DNA of 44,466 nucleotides. Origin: Mycoplasma imitans ATCC 51306. Its GTDB lineage: Bacteria > Bacillota_I > Bacilli_A > Mycoplasmatales > Mycoplasmoidaceae. Positions 44,153 through 44,466 of this stretch are shown here, one piece after another (the stretch's first letter is position 1; each line of letters opens with the position of its first letter). The notes beneath the pieces are model-generated. The model was given only the letters and a program-made list of their open reading frames with translations. It ran no database searches and was not told the DNA's origin. The stretch is taken from assembly GCF_000518305.1 (NCBI RefSeq), contig NZ_JADI01000013.1:1-44466 (forward strand), given 5' to 3'. The position numbers were made by a program, and so were the translations under genes.

Positions 44153-44466
44153 GGCACCGAATTCAATTTTGTGTAAAACAATTAATTAACTCAAAAAAGA
44201 AAGGTTAATATAATTTTATAAACGGTAAACAAAAATGAATTCAAAAGACGAACAAATGAAACAGATTCAAAAATTAATCGTTGAATTTGTAAAACAATTT
44301 GGTCCTAGTAGCGGAAAGCAACTATTAAACATCACTGATTATATTGCTAAGCCTGTTTTACAGGCTCTGGTTGATGGTGAACACGTTGGCAAACTAGAAT
44401 TATTGAGAGAAAATGCTGATAATGATGAAAACGTGTATCAAAACGGATCATACACTAGAAATGTTA
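44153..44466 (+). mobile_element. Insertion sequence end, probable IS256 family (right copy, truncated by window edge)
   Basis: The terminal GGCACCGAATTCAATTTTGT begins at 44153 and is followed by GTGTAAAA at 44171-44178, as expected for IS256-family ends. Positions 44153-44449 match the reverse complement of 1-297 with one difference. The two copies point outward in inverted orientation, 43.9 kb apart. The last 17 bases have no counterpart at the left because that copy is cut earlier. Confidence 0.8.
44235..44466 (+). CDS. Transposase, N-terminal part (probable IS256/mutator family)
   Basis: Partial gene from the ATG at 44235 to the window edge (77 codons), the same protein start as at the left end. 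It has Ser where the left copy has Asn in FGP(S/N)SGKQ. It ends within YQNGSYTRNV, a region resembling the N-terminal part of mutator transposases just before the conserved core. A TATAAT at 44209-44214 is likely its promoter. Whether it is intact cannot be seen. Confidence 0.65.
   Translation, partial: MNSKDEQMKQIQKLIVEFVKQFGPSSGKQLLNITDYIAKPVLQALVDGEHVGKLELLRENADNDENVYQNGSYTRNV

Overview
The window comes from a wall-less mollicute of the pneumoniae group, very probably Mycoplasma gallisepticum or its close relative M. imitans. It is AT-rich. UGA must be read as Trp throughout: many genes look broken under the standard code but run through when TGA is Trp. A decayed VlhA/pMGA haemagglutinin gene lies at the right end, and two gene clusters encode attachment-organelle (cytadherence) proteins. 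Both ends of the window are the same insertion sequence in opposite orientation (1-297 and 44153-44466). Each copy carries the 5' part of a transposase, probably IS256 family, reading outward.

Left part (394-10962), housekeeping: an APC-type amino acid permease, an unknown soluble protein, ribosomal protein bS21, tRNA-His, a large N-terminally anchored protein of unknown function, the tRNA methyltransferases TrmB and TrmL, isoleucyl-tRNA synthetase and a flavodoxin.

Middle part (11120-26477), an attachment-organelle operon, all on the + strand and tightly packed: a P65-like protein with 24-residue repeats, an HMW2-type giant coiled-coil protein (1925 aa), a 1032-aa coiled-coil protein with a Tyr-rich region, a 408-aa protein that looks like an AAA ATPase with lost catalytic residues, and a 943-aa acidic protein. 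The order P65-HMW2-other small cytoskeletal genes matches the p65-hmw2-p41-p24 operon of M. pneumoniae at its start.

An island of minus-strand genes (26587-31372) follows: a small protein with a double-glycine leader and a basic partner protein, a zinc alcohol dehydrogenase, arginine deiminase (ArcA), and a ferredoxin/flavodoxin-NADP reductase-like flavoprotein without the thioredoxin reductase CxxC.

A second cytoskeletal and chaperone cluster (31435-41409, + strand) holds two coiled-coil proteins with the SRP RNA gene between them, an alpha/beta hydrolase, the giant J-domain protein TopJ with an EAGR box, and a GrpE with an unusual proline-rich tail. The right end holds the vlhA pseudogene and the second IS copy.

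Taken together, the window is dominated by the build-up, folding control and anchoring of the terminal organelle. It also carries energy genes (arginine deiminase, alcohol dehydrogenase, flavodoxin with a reductase) and some translation genes. The least explained parts are the double-glycine-leader gene pair and the degenerate ATPase inside the organelle operon.
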